Made by a program: the position numbers and the translations under genes. From Stenomitos frigidus_A (GTDB taxonomy: Bacteria; Cyanobacteriota; Cyanobacteriia; Leptolyngbyales; Leptolyngbyaceae): a DNA stretch of 64,000 bases. The notes below the pieces were generated by a model. The model worked only from the letters and a program-made list of their open reading frames with translations, did not search any database and had not been told where the DNA came from. Where the stretch lies: the NCBI RefSeq assembly GCF_963877135.1, contig NZ_CAWNSW010000089.1, positions 168,096 through 232,095 on the forward strand. The letters are read 5' to 3'. This document shows positions 16,532-25,545 of this stretch, one piece after another; the first letter of the stretch is position 1; every line of letters begins with the position of its first letter.

Positions 16532-18676
16532 ATGGTTTATACAGATGGTGTTCACCATCCATCGCTAGTGGAACTAGCGCGGGCGGGCAATTTTCAGGCG
16601 ATCGCACACTGGCTTAACTCGGTGCTCATGCCCCACGGCATGCGCGCGTCTGTGGGTGGCATTCGTCCAGGGTGTTTGAAGGTACTGGTCGAATTTGCTC
16701 TATCGCCAGAGCAACATGAACTATCTGATCCGTGGCGCAGTCAACTGATTCGTTTGATCTGTCACCGCATCTGGAAGCTCAATTCTGCCCAAATTGAGGG
16801 CGTGCGGATTGCTGGCAAACTGGCGCATGAAAAAGCAGTGCTCTGGGAACAGGGTGTACGGGTTGTTTCACCCGCGCGTCGTGCCAGAAAACAGCGATCG
16901 CAGCAGCTTCGTACTGAGCTTCGTCAAGCAGCGCAACAGCGATCGCAGATGAAGACCATGCGATCAATGCTGATTAGCGGTCCACCCATTTTTGCCTTTG
17001 TCTTTGGCTGCGTTTTAGGGCTTTCTAAGGCGCCTTCTCAAGAGACCAACGCGATCGCCTCTTCCTCACTCCCCAAAGCAACCCCTAGTCCGAACCCAGC
17101 CGTTCGTCCTGACACCGTTCAGACTGCGCTAGAAACGGTGCCTGTGACCAAGCACGATCGTGTACCCGACCCCAACGACCCTACCGTCACTTTGATGTTT
17201 GCGGGTGATGTCACGCTGTCTGATCACTTTGCTGATGCGATCGGGCAAGACTACGAGCGCACCTTTGCCAACATGGATGAGTACCGCAAGGCAGACGTGG
17301 GTATGGTCAACCTGGAAAATCCCTTGACGAGGGCAACGATTCCGTTACCCGATAAAAAGTTCAACTTCAAAGCCGATCCAGACTCAGTGAAAGCGCTCAC
17401 CAGCGGCGGTATCAGCTTAGTGAATTTAGCCAACAACCATGCTATGGATTACCAGGAACCTGGACTGTTAGAGACGCTAGAAACACTTAAAAACGCTGGC
17501 GTTGAGCACGTTGGTGCAGGGCGAGATGTCAAAGAAGCGCGTCGACCCGAAATCATTGACGTAAAGGGCCAGCGGGTCGCCTACTTTGGCTATTACGGCG
17601 CTGACTTTGAAAGCGCTAACGAAAATCGAGCAGGCACTAACTACGCCGACGAGCAGAGCATTGCAGAGGATATCAAGGCCGTTCGCAGTCAGGTGGACTG
17701 GGTGATTGTGAACTATCACTGGGGGGAAGAACTGGCGACCCACCCAGCCGATTGGCAGGTAAATTTAGCGCACTTCACAATCGACCAGGGCGCTGATGTT
17801 GTCGTGGGGCATCATCCCCATGTGTTACAAGGTGCAGAAATCTATAAAGGCCGCCCGATCGCCTACTCAATGGGTAACTTTATTTTTGGCGGCAATCCGC
17901 GCAGTGACTACGATACCGCTGTCTTGAAAGTGGCGCTGAAAGACAAGCAGATGAAGGTTGAATTTGTCCCAGTGGAAGTGCGGGGCTACCAGCCGAAAGT
18001 GGCCAGTGAGCGTAGTGCCGAGATCCTGAATCACCTTGCGGATCTTTCCAGTGGTTTTCAGCAGCCGTTGCGATCGCCGATTGCCTTAGAGGCTCGTCCA
18101 TCCGTGCCTGCAACGACTGCCGTCACACCAACCGAGCAGCCAGTACAGCCCACTGGCGCGATCGCCTCGCCGGAAGCGCCTGCAACGTCAACGCCTACAG
18201 AGACAGTGGCTCCATCTCCCAGCCCTAATGAGAGCGTGCAGCCAACGCCGCTTCAAAAGGAAAAGCAGCCTGGGTTCGCCAATCCTAGCGATTCGTTTAT
18301 TACCTCGCCAAACCGCACGCCGCTTGACTCGATGCAGCCTGGGGCAAATGGTTTTCAGGGGGCAACCCCATCGTCTGACTCAATGGTGCCTGCAACGGAG
18401 CCTGCTCAGCCCAACGCGCCTGCGTCTGAAGCAGAGCCAGACCACGCCTCGTTACCGCAAAAGAAGTTGTTGAGCTTTGTGCCCTCCACGCAGCGCCGCA
18501 CCGTGGCAGCAAGCCCAGCCTCTCATTCACACTCTGTGCCTCAGCCGCATCCGACGCCAGCGCCGCAAAAGCAAACGTCTGCTGCTGAAAAGCACCGCAA
18601 TGATTGGGTTGCTTCAGAACACGTGGGCGCTGAACTGATTCCAGATGTGTCATTATTGGCAGCGATGGCATGGTGA
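16532..18676 (+). CDS. CapA/PGA_cap family protein with cyanobacterial N-terminal module
   Basis: The architecture of this 714-residue protein is composite. Residues 5-105 match the small module seen at the N-terminus of many cyanobacterial proteins (LVELARAGNFQAIAHWLN..GCLKVLVE). A basic stretch and one transmembrane helix (about 146-166) follow, then a metallophosphoesterase-like CapA domain (about 217-480: FAGDVTL, VNLENPLT, LANNHAMDY, NYHWGEE, GHHPHVLQG). The last 230 residues are Pro/Ala/Ser/Thr-rich and disordered. CapA proteins take part in poly-gamma-glutamate or capsule export. No capB or capC is adjacent, so the substrate is open. It is 9 bp upstream of the aldose epimerase gene, probably one transcript. 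Confidence 0.85.
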   Translation: MVYTDGVHHPSLVELARAGNFQAIAHWLNSVLMPHGMRASVGGIRPGCLKVLVEFALSPEQHELSDPWRSQLIRLICHRIWKLNSAQIEGVRIAGKLAHEKAVLWEQGVRVVSPARRARKQRSQQLRTELRQAAQQRSQMKTMRSMLISGPPIFAFVFGCVLGLSKAPSQETNAIASSSLPKATPSPNPAVRPDTVQTALETVPVTKHDRVPDPNDPTVTLMFAGDVTLSDHFADAIGQDYERTFANMDEYRKADVGMVNLENPLTRATIPLPDKKFNFKADPDSVKALTSGGISLVNLANNHAMDYQEPGLLETLETLKNAGVEHVGAGRDVKEARRPEIIDVKGQRVAYFGYYGADFESANENRAGTNYADEQSIAEDIKAVRSQVDWVIVNYHWGEELATHPADWQVNLAHFTIDQGADVVVGHHPHVLQGAEIYKGRPIAYSMGNFIFGGNPRSDYDTAVLKVALKDKQMKVEFVPVEVRGYQPKVASERSAEILNHLADLSSGFQQPLRSPIALEARPSVPATTAVTPTEQPVQPTGAIASPEAPATSTPTETVAPSPSPNESVQPTPLQKEKQPGFANPSDSFITSPNRTPLDSMQPGANGFQGATPSSDSMVPATEPAQPNAPASEAEPDHASLPQKKLLSFVPSTQRRTVAASPASHSHSVPQPHPTPAPQKQTSAAEKHRNDWVASEHVGAELIPDVSLLAAMAW

Positions 18677-18685
18677 GGTAAGCGG

Positions 18686-19555
18686 ATGTTTGCGATCGCG
18701 GTTGAACAAGGTCAATACAAGACCTATACGCTCTCTGACTCAGCGACGAAAACATCGCTAGAGGTGATCCCAGAGCGAGGCGGTATCGTGGCGCGCTGGC
18801 GAGTGCAAGGGCAGGATATTTTTTATCTGGATGAAGCCCGTCTGACCGACCCAGCGTTGACCGTACGGGGCGGCATTCCCATCCTGTTTCCCCTTTGCGG
18901 CAATCTGCCGGACAACACCTATACGCATCATGGGCAACCTTACACGCTCAAGCAGCATGGCTTTGCCCGTGAACTGCCCTGGACAGTGGTTGATCAGTCG
19001 GTGGGCGATCGCGCCAGTCTTTCCCTTTCATTAACCAGCAATGACCGGACTCATGCCGTTTATCCCTTTGACTTTGAGCTGACCTTTACTTACACGCTGG
19101 ACGGCAATCAGCTCATTGCCCATCAACGCTATACCAATCACTCGGATGAACCCATGCCGTTCAGTGCTGGCTTCCATCCCTACTTTCAAGTTTTAGACAA
19201 GACGCAGCTAGAGGTTGATATCCCTGCCGATCGCCTACTAGACCAGCCGACCAAGAGCGAACATCCTTTCAGCGGTAAGTTTGACTTTGAGCAAGACGAA
19301 ATCGACGTTGCCTTCACGAACCTGTCTCGCCAATCTGCAAGCATTACCGATCGCGCCCAAGGTCTCCGCCTGACCTTGACCCAAAGCGACGAGTTCTCGA
19401 TCATTGTTTTCTGGACGGTCAAAGGCAAACCGTTCTATTGCCTGGAACCCTGGACAGCAGGGCGTAATGCCATGAATACGGGCGATCGGCTAATTCACTT
19501 AGGCCCAGGAGCCAGTATGGAGACTACTTTTACCTTGACGGCAGAGTTCATTTAA
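18686..19555 (+). CDS. Aldose 1-epimerase family protein
   Basis: This is a 289-residue galactose mutarotase-like beta-sandwich protein. The candidate catalytic His is in FSAGFHPYFQV (about 170) and the acid is in YCLEPWT (about 255). The family interconverts alpha and beta anomers of hexoses; some members act on hexose-6-phosphates. The specific sugar is not known. It directly follows the CapA-like gene with a 9-bp gap, so the two are likely cotranscribed and may share a role in envelope polysaccharide. Confidence 0.9.
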   Translation: MFAIAVEQGQYKTYTLSDSATKTSLEVIPERGGIVARWRVQGQDIFYLDEARLTDPALTVRGGIPILFPLCGNLPDNTYTHHGQPYTLKQHGFARELPWTVVDQSVGDRASLSLSLTSNDRTHAVYPFDFELTFTYTLDGNQLIAHQRYTNHSDEPMPFSAGFHPYFQVLDKTQLEVDIPADRLLDQPTKSEHPFSGKFDFEQDEIDVAFTNLSRQSASITDRAQGLRLTLTQSDEFSIIVFWTVKGKPFYCLEPWTAGRNAMNTGDRLIHLGPGASMETTFTLTAEFI

Positions 19556-19588
19556 AGGTTCTTAGGCATTTTCGGATTAAATACCAAT

Positions 19589-19616
19589 GTAGGGCATGGC
19601 AGTGTCATGCCCCTAC
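19589..19616. terminator. Convergent hairpin (GTAGGGCATG repeat)
   Basis: GTAGGGCATG (19589-19598) pairs with CATGCCCCTAC (19606-19616) with one bulged C. It lies between convergent genes ending at 19555 and 19635. The sequence resembles a common intergenic palindrome of cyanobacteria (GTAGGGGCATGGC...). Confidence 0.6.
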
Positions 19617-19634
19617 CAGACTTGGTAACTAAAA

Positions 19635-20351
19635 CTAAAGGCTGTTAACGGTTACTCCCAATAATTGCCAAAGCTCGGGGGCAGAAAAGTCGGCAACAAC
19701 CAGCGTGGCTCCTAGCGAGTACAGTGCTTGAGGATAGTGAGTAGACGCAATGCCAACGGTAAGAATGCCTGCGCCGACAGCTGATCGTAGGCCAGAGGGT
19801 GAATCCTCGAACGCGATCGCCTGCTGAGGAGAGAGTCCAAACTGCTTCAAGGCATGAGTATAGGGAGCGGGATCAGGCTTACCGATGCCAAGCACGTCTG
19901 AGATGACGACCTGATCAAACGTGTCTTCTAAATGCAGTGCCTTCAGGACGTGGTAGACATTTTCAGTCGGTGCATTGGTCACAACACCTTGCTTCATCTC
20001 CTGCTGGTCAGCCCACTGGATGATCTCCATAAGCCCAGCCAGAGGGGTTAGCTGAGGCACCTGTTCACGGAAACGAGCTTCTTTTTGGTCAATAAACTGC
20101 TGCTGTTCCTCTGAGGAAAGGTGTGGCAACAAATCGTCTACGATCGCCGGATTTAAGCGTCCGCTAATCTTCGTTTGATAAAACGCTTCATCAATATCCA
20201 GCCCAAACTCTCGCAGCATTGCCTGCCAAACTTGAAAGTGCAGCGGGTCTGTGTTGACCAACGTGCCGTCTAAATCGTAAAGAATTGCTGCCAGTTTGGT
20301 TTCTACAACAGCAACGGATGCTTGTTTGGAGGACGGTTGAGTCGGTGACAC
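19635..20351 (-). CDS. HAD-superfamily phosphatase, beta-phosphoglucomutase-like
   Basis: The protein has 238 residues. HAD motif I is YDLDGTLVNTD with nucleophile D26 and D28. Motif II is in VVTNAPTENV, motif III Lys is in GKPDPAPY, and motif IV is FEDSPSGLRSA. A helical cap lies between motifs I and II, as in sugar-phosphate phosphatases and phosphomutases (subfamily IA). It could act on sugar phosphates or phosphoglycolate. The exact substrate cannot be told from sequence. Confidence 0.9.
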   Translation of the reverse strand: MSPTQPSSKQASVAVVETKLAAILYDLDGTLVNTDPLHFQVWQAMLREFGLDIDEAFYQTKISGRLNPAIVDDLLPHLSSEEQQQFIDQKEARFREQVPQLTPLAGLMEIIQWADQQEMKQGVVTNAPTENVYHVLKALHLEDTFDQVVISDVLGIGKPDPAPYTHALKQFGLSPQQAIAFEDSPSGLRSAVGAGILTVGIASTHYPQALYSLGATLVVADFSAPELWQLLGVTVNSL

Positions 20352-20495
20352 GGGCGATCGCTCAAAAATGCTTCACTCAACGTAACATTTTTGAGCCATG
20401 AGAAGACTCATAGAACTCTCATAGAACTCTCGTAGAGATGCATTATCTTTGAGAAGACGCTGTTCTCATCTCAGGCATACAAAGGAGCAAGGCTG

Positions 20496-20879
20496 ATGAA
20501 ATATTTGCTGATTGGTGTACTGCTGACAATGACCGCGATCGTCACGAATGGCACGACTGCTCACGCTCAAGCGCTTGCTCCCAAGGCTGCTACTCCGGTA
20601 ACAAAGCAGAGTGCACCGTTGGTAACTCAACCAGCGTCTCTTAAGCCCGTGTCAATCGACTCTGGTCGTTCTGGAAAGCCTTATACGGCTGACCAATTGA
20701 ATGGCCTTTTAGGCACCATCCAGGCAAACCCTAAAACGGCTGCGCCACAGCCTAAAAACTCGATCGAGTCCCTCATCCAACGCTTTTCTAACTCCGATCG
20801 GAAGCCAGCCGCCATCGACCCGATCGATTTCTTCAAGCCCCCTGCCTTAGATGGTGGAGTAAAAATACCGCTTCAGTGA
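20496..20879 (+). CDS. Small secreted hypothetical protein, 127 aa
   Basis: A clear signal peptide (residues 1-24, cleavage near AHA-QA) is followed by a low-complexity Ala/Pro/Thr/Lys-rich mature protein with no recognised domain. A strong ribosome site AAGGAG precedes ATG 20496. Upstream, TCATAGAACTC is repeated twice in tandem (20408-20429) with a third diverged copy, possibly a regulator site. The protein may be periplasmic or bound to the cell wall. Function unknown. Confidence 0.65.
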   Translation: MKYLLIGVLLTMTAIVTNGTTAHAQALAPKAATPVTKQSAPLVTQPASLKPVSIDSGRSGKPYTADQLNGLLGTIQANPKTAAPQPKNSIESLIQRFSNSDRKPAAIDPIDFFKPPALDGGVKIPLQ

Positions 20880-21064
20880 GCGTTGAGAAATTCTTTTAGA
20901 ACTGCTTAGGAACAAGAATTTAATCACTACGGCAAATAATTTGTCGATTTTATTTAATCCACGATCCTTAGTGGTTCACGAGTGTTACTACTAACGACTC
21001 ACCACTGACCACCAACCACTGATCGCTCAATGCTACAAACCATGACCTTCTTCCTTTACAGCCT

Positions 21065-22078
21065 CTAAGCGTCGAGGAGATGGCTGTAGGTTTTGAGTAG
21101 ATAGTCGGGTTGGCGCGACGTAATCGTGTAGCCGATGAAAATCAGCATGGCGGAGGCAAGCACGATCGGAAAGGTGAAAGGGAGGTAGAACAGGTGGCGA
21201 CGGTCGTATTTTGCCATTTTGCGGATGCGATCGAAAAAGATGTCCATTTTGCCTTTGAAGCCAGACATGGGATCGCGATCGTTGGGCACTGACTGAGTTG
21301 CTCTTGATGGGGTTGCTTCGCCAACGGTCTGGGCTGACAATCGCTGTTGCCAGTAGTAATCGTGTCCAATGAGTAAGAAGCGCCAAAATAAATGAGACAA
21401 ACTGCTGGGTGGCGCGTGGGTGGCTCTTGCTTGAGGCTGTCGCCAGATCGTGCGACCCTGCTGCCTTAAGCTTTTTGCGTGAATCACGCAATTGCCTCGA
21501 TATAGGGGTAAAAGGACTGGAATCGGGTGTTCTAGTAGGAACTCGCGCCGGAAGGCGACGTTATTGAGAAAGTACTGGGTTGTCGGTGCTAACGCGTTCT
21601 CGCCTGAATATTGCGGGAAGATATAGGTCAGTGCCATGGCTGTGCCGTAGAAACCAACCCCGCGCGTCATTGTTTCGCCAGCAACAATTTGAACGTCATT
21701 GCTTTGTGCAAAAGGCGTCAAGAGCGATCGCAGCCAGCCCGCCTCATAGGTACAGTCAGAATCGCCATACACAATCACTTGCCCCGTAGCCGTTGCTGCT
21801 CCTAGCATCTTTGCCTTGTAGTAGCCTGTTGTGGAGGGCACTGAGTGCACCTTCAGCCAGGGATAGCGATCGCACAGTTGATCCAACAACTGAGTTGGCG
21901 TATCGCCACTGTCAATAATCAACACTTCATTAGCCGTCGTGAGTGGCACATCCTGTTGTGCCAGGGATGCTAATGACTGCAATAAACCGTCTAGATCAGC
22001 ATTCGCTAAGTTCTCTGTCTCCAACACTAAGGAAAAACTTGGCAATTTTTTGACTGGTACTATAGGTACTGATTGCAT
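21065..22078 (-). CDS. Family 2 glycosyltransferase, membrane-associated
   Basis: This 337-residue protein has a GT-A domain at the N-terminus, with the nucleotide-sugar block EVLIIDSGDTPTQLL and the catalytic-type VIVYGDSDCTYEAGW (about 100-115). Hydrophobic segments follow near 165-185 and 295-320, so the C-terminal part is anchored in the membrane. It is probably involved in exopolysaccharide or glycolipid synthesis. It is divergent from the ABC exporter gene (210 bp gap). An antisense ORF (21033-21491) is a shadow and not annotated. Confidence 0.85.
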   Translation of the reverse strand: MQSVPIVPVKKLPSFSLVLETENLANADLDGLLQSLASLAQQDVPLTTANEVLIIDSGDTPTQLLDQLCDRYPWLKVHSVPSTTGYYKAKMLGAATATGQVIVYGDSDCTYEAGWLRSLLTPFAQSNDVQIVAGETMTRGVGFYGTAMALTYIFPQYSGENALAPTTQYFLNNVAFRREFLLEHPIPVLLPLYRGNCVIHAKSLRQQGRTIWRQPQARATHAPPSSLSHLFWRFLLIGHDYYWQQRLSAQTVGEATPSRATQSVPNDRDPMSGFKGKMDIFFDRIRKMAKYDRRHLFYLPFTFPIVLASAMLIFIGYTITSRQPDYLLKTYSHLLDA

Positions 22079-22288
22079 TGGCTACTCCTACAAAGCAAAG
22101 GGTATCAGGGCTAATGACGCGAGAGATTCAACCTCCGCCAGGTCTCTTCTTGGCTCCTGACGGATGGCATTGTTATCCATACTTTGATTTTCAATCCTAA
22201 ATTGCCAGAATAATAGGATTTAGTGTTCTTCAGTGTAAAGTTCATCTTGTCTCAGAGGGGTCTCTGCGGCAGAGCGTAATGACAGCTA

Positions 22289-23935
22289 ATGAGTTTGATT
22301 GTTTTTCTCTTGCGTTCTTCCTGGTGGATGGTAGCGATCGCCATTCTGACGGGTTTTCTGAGTGGCGGCAGCACCGCGAGCCTGATCGCTCTGATCAGTC
22401 GATCGCTAAGCCAGGGATCGCTGCATTCGCTGACCGCGATCGCCTGGGTGTTTGTGGGCTTGTCATTGATTGCCTTGGTGACGAGCGTTATTTCGCAGCT
22501 AATGCTCATTCAATTGGCGCAGCAGGCGGTCTTTCAACTGCGCCTTAGCCTCAGCCGCCAAATTCTCACCTCTGAGCTTGCCCATCTCGAAAAACTGGGT
22601 GCCCCTCGTCTGCTGGCGACCTTAACGGATGACGTGCAGGCTGTGACCGATGCAGTGCGGCTAGTGCCCTTTCTTTGTATTGATTTGGCAACGGTGGCAG
22701 GCTGTTTGGTCTACATTGCCTGGCTCTCCTGGCAGGTGTTTTTCCTCGTTGTGGGGCTCACGATCGTAGCGCTCAGTAGCTGCGGTTGGCTGCTGCGACG
22801 GGGCAAGCAACTACTGGCGCGCGCACGTGAAGAGGAGGATCACCTGTTTAAGCACTTTCGTGCCGTGACGGAAGGCACGAAAGAACTGAAGTTGCATTTT
22901 TGGCGACGACAGGCGTTTCTGCAGGAGGATCTGCAGCCCACCGCGGCAGCCTTCCGTCGCTATAGCGTCCGTGGACTGGTGTTGTTTGCTGTGACAGCCA
23001 GTTGGGGCAAGCTGATCTTTTTCTTTGCCCTTGGGTTTGTGCTGTTTGCGCTACCCAAATTTATGACGCTGAATCCACAGACCGTTTCGGGATATGTGCT
23101 GACGTTTACCTACCTGATGTTGCCAATGGATCGCCTGGTTAGTCAATTGCCAACCATTAGTCGGGCGGGCATTGCACTCGGCAAGATTAATTCGTTGGGG
23201 CTGTCTTTGACGAGTCGGGCGGAACTGACAACGGTGCCAGAGCCTGTCTCTGGTAACTGGCAGACAGTGACGCTCAAGAACGTCGCTTACACCTACCAAA
23301 CTGATCAGGACGATGCCTGTTTTGTGTTGGGACCGATCGACCTAACTCTGCAGCGCGGCGAAATTATCTTCATTGTGGGTGGTAACGGTAGCGGCAAATC
23401 GACCTTGGCAAAGCTGATCACAGGGTTGTACACTCCAGAAATGGGTGAAATTTACCTGGATGAGCAGTTAATCGATGCCGATCACCAGGAATGGTATCGT
23501 CAGCACTTCTCGGTTGTGTTTGCCGATTTTTACCTCTTCGATCGTCTCTTAGGCTTAGATCAAGACGACCTTGATGCCCAAGCCCAGCGCTATTTGCAGC
23601 GCTTACGTCTTGATCGAAAAGTGACGGTGGCTCAAGGCAAGCTTTCGACTACGGCCTTGTCTCAGGGACAGCGTAAGCGTTTAACGCTGCTTACCGCCTA
23701 TCTCGAGAACCGTCCCCTTTATCTTTTTGATGAATGGGCAGCAGACCAAGATCCAACCTTTAAAGACCTTTTTTATACGGAATTTTTGCCGCAACTGCGG
23801 AAGCAAGGAAAGACAGTGATTGTGATCAGTCATGATGACCATTACTTTCATCTGTGCGATCGCGTCCTCAAACTGAACTATGGACAGATTGAATCGTATC
23901 AACAACATGAGGCACGATCGAATCCATTCGATTAG
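22289..23935 (+). CDS. Cyclic-peptide-type ABC exporter (permease-ATPase fusion)
   Basis: This 548-residue half-transporter has an N-terminal transmembrane domain of about six helices (residues 5-290). It is followed by an ATPase domain with Walker A GGNGSGKST (364-372), a signature-like ALSQGQRKRLTLL, and Walker B LYLFDE (477-482). The overall form (long linker, SQGQ signature, DEWAADQDP) is that of the SyrD/PvdE/YojI group that exports cyclic or non-ribosomal peptides. No NRPS or peptide precursor gene is in the window, so the cargo is unknown. A hairpin at 24054-24083 follows. Confidence 0.88.
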   Translation: MSLIVFLLRSSWWMVAIAILTGFLSGGSTASLIALISRSLSQGSLHSLTAIAWVFVGLSLIALVTSVISQLMLIQLAQQAVFQLRLSLSRQILTSELAHLEKLGAPRLLATLTDDVQAVTDAVRLVPFLCIDLATVAGCLVYIAWLSWQVFFLVVGLTIVALSSCGWLLRRGKQLLARAREEEDHLFKHFRAVTEGTKELKLHFWRRQAFLQEDLQPTAAAFRRYSVRGLVLFAVTASWGKLIFFFALGFVLFALPKFMTLNPQTVSGYVLTFTYLMLPMDRLVSQLPTISRAGIALGKINSLGLSLTSRAELTTVPEPVSGNWQTVTLKNVAYTYQTDQDDACFVLGPIDLTLQRGEIIFIVGGNGSGKSTLAKLITGLYTPEMGEIYLDEQLIDADHQEWYRQHFSVVFADFYLFDRLLGLDQDDLDAQAQRYLQRLRLDRKVTVAQGKLSTTALSQGQRKRLTLLTAYLENRPLYLFDEWAADQDPTFKDLFYTEFLPQLRKQGKTVIVISHDDHYFHLCDRVLKLNYGQIESYQQHEARSNPFD

Positions 23936-24348
23936 CCCCTTTATGCTCATCAGAGTCATGCTTGCACGACAATCCTTCCAGAAATTCGGCAGTTTGAGCT
24001 GGTTATCATCAGCATAGTGAACGGCAGAATTTATCTAGTGACTAAATGCTTGAGACTCTCTCACTCACCAAGGGCAGAGAGTCTTCGCTAGGTGTTGTTA
24101 CCCTCTGGGTGCAAGCGTGGCATGAGGGGACATGTGAAAAGTGCTTGAACGTGTAGTGGCCTCAAACGATCGTGGATTCGAGTCCTGCGTGTTGGGGCCA
24201 ACTGTTCTGGTAACCCCTTCGTTAGGGTTTAGCTCCTGAAGTTTCAACGTTGATGTTGACTCGCTGTGCTTCACATTCCGTTTACAACTTTTAATTATTC
24301 TTTTAAGAAGGTTAATTTTTTGGTTGTTCGTGTCAAACACAAAGAACG
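23936..24348. other. Intergenic region after the ABC exporter
   Basis: This 413-bp region contains a terminator-like hairpin (24054-24083) and a GGATTCGAGTCC sequence near 24173 that looks like a tRNA T-arm but has no matching cloverleaf. A minus-strand ORF (24098-24340) is judged spurious. The promoter of the following glycosyltransferase is presumably in the AT-rich 24280-24340 part. Confidence 0.5.
24054..24083 (+). terminator. Hairpin after ABC exporter
   Basis: GACTCTCT (24054-24061) pairs with AGAGAGTC (24076-24083). The T-tract that follows is weak (TTCGCT). Confidence 0.45.
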
Positions 24349-25494
24349 ATGACTACGCTTCTGGAAATCTTGTTTGTTTTGTTAATCGGTAGTTCGATTG
24401 TTTTCTATCTCACCTGTGCTGTCTTTACGCACCAGTTCTTTACTCCGACGAACAAACACGGCAGCACAGCCGATCACTCTAGTCCACCCGTTTCAATCCT
24501 CGTCCCGGTTTGCGGTCTTGATGCTGGAGCCTGGGACAACTGGTCGTCTTTTTGTCTGCAAGCGTATCCCGATTATGAAGTGCTGTTTGGTGTGACCGAT
24601 CCACACGATCCAGCACTTCCAATGCTGCAAAAAGTTGTGGAAACGTATCCCGATCGCGCGCGTTTGTTCTGTGGTCTAGAGCCACGCGGCATCAATTACA
24701 AAGACAGTAACCTCAGCTACCTACTGGAGGACGCTCGTCATGAGGTCATCATCTTTGCCGACAGCGATATTCGCGTTCAGGCAGACTATATTTGCACCGT
24801 CACGGCTCCTTTAGCAGATGAGAAAGTGGGGTTGGTCACCTGTGCCTTCATTGGCTATCATCCCCGGTCAGTAGGGGCCGCGATGGCATCCTTTGGTCGC
24901 TGCTTTGACTTTATCCCTAGCTTGCTGATTGCCCGTACGCTCGACCAGGGGCTGCGCTGCGCTGTAGGGGCGACGATCGCCACACGCAAAGCGACCCTCG
25001 CTAGCTTTGGCGGCTTGCACTTCAACCGGATTGGCTCTGACTATAACCTGGGCAAACGAGCCGCTCAGGCAGGCTACCGCATTGAGCTATCCCTGCATGT
25101 CCTTGAATCTGATACGGGTTACGAGAACATCGCGCAGGTCTTTCAGCGAGAGCTGCGCTGGGCAAGAACGATTCGGTTTAACCGGGGCGCTCAGTACTAC
25201 AGTATGGTGTTTTGCTACGGCACCGCCTACTGTTTTCCGTTGTTGCTCCTATCGGAGTTTGCAGATTGGGCGATCGCGCTGAGCAGTGTCACCTTCGTAA
25301 TCCGCTATATCCAGGTATTGATTGCCATTTTCAGCATCAACTGTCTCAAACTTCTGCCCTGGCTCTGGGCTTTGCCTTTGCGGGATGTACTGAACTTTGT
25401 TGTCTGGTTCGCAGGTGCGTTTGGTCAGGGTGTCTACTGGCGTGGACGACAACTCCGTGTTGAAGGCGATGGTCTCATCACGCAATGGGAGTGA
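24349..25494 (+). CDS. GT21-type glycosyltransferase (ceramide glucosyltransferase / HpnI-like)
   Basis: This 381-residue membrane glycosyltransferase has an N-terminal transmembrane helix (5-28) and GT21 motifs: D1 in LFGVTDPHDPA, D2 in IIFADSDIRV, D3 in the region GSDYNLGKRA, and QRELRWARTIR as the (Q/R)XXRW motif. C-terminal hydrophobic helices follow. GT21 enzymes transfer sugars to ceramide, and HpnI adds N-acetylglucosamine to bacteriohopanetetrol. The hopanoid route is plausible in cyanobacteria, but no other hopanoid gene is nearby, so the acceptor is not established. Confidence 0.85.
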   Translation: MTTLLEILFVLLIGSSIVFYLTCAVFTHQFFTPTNKHGSTADHSSPPVSILVPVCGLDAGAWDNWSSFCLQAYPDYEVLFGVTDPHDPALPMLQKVVETYPDRARLFCGLEPRGINYKDSNLSYLLEDARHEVIIFADSDIRVQADYICTVTAPLADEKVGLVTCAFIGYHPRSVGAAMASFGRCFDFIPSLLIARTLDQGLRCAVGATIATRKATLASFGGLHFNRIGSDYNLGKRAAQAGYRIELSLHVLESDTGYENIAQVFQRELRWARTIRFNRGAQYYSMVFCYGTAYCFPLLLLSEFADWAIALSSVTFVIRYIQVLIAIFSINCLKLLPWLWALPLRDVLNFVVWFAGAFGQGVYWRGRQLRVEGDGLITQWE

Positions 25495-25502
25495 ACATTT
25501 AT

Positions 25503-25542
25503 TTGTCTGTCGGGGCGCTCTATGGAACGCCTCGACAGACAA
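25503..25542. terminator. Convergent terminator GT21/hemL
   Basis: TTGTCTGTCG (25503-25512) pairs with CGACAGACAA (25533-25542). Four or five more pairs inside extend the stem to about 15 bp. It lies between convergent genes. Confidence 0.75.
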
Positions 25543-25545
25543 GCG

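Noticed and set aside
24150..24205. tRNA-like sequence (GGATTCGAGTCC followed by CCA) after the ABC exporter
   Set aside because: The T-arm stem has mismatches and no 5' acceptor, D-arm or anticodon arm can be paired with it.
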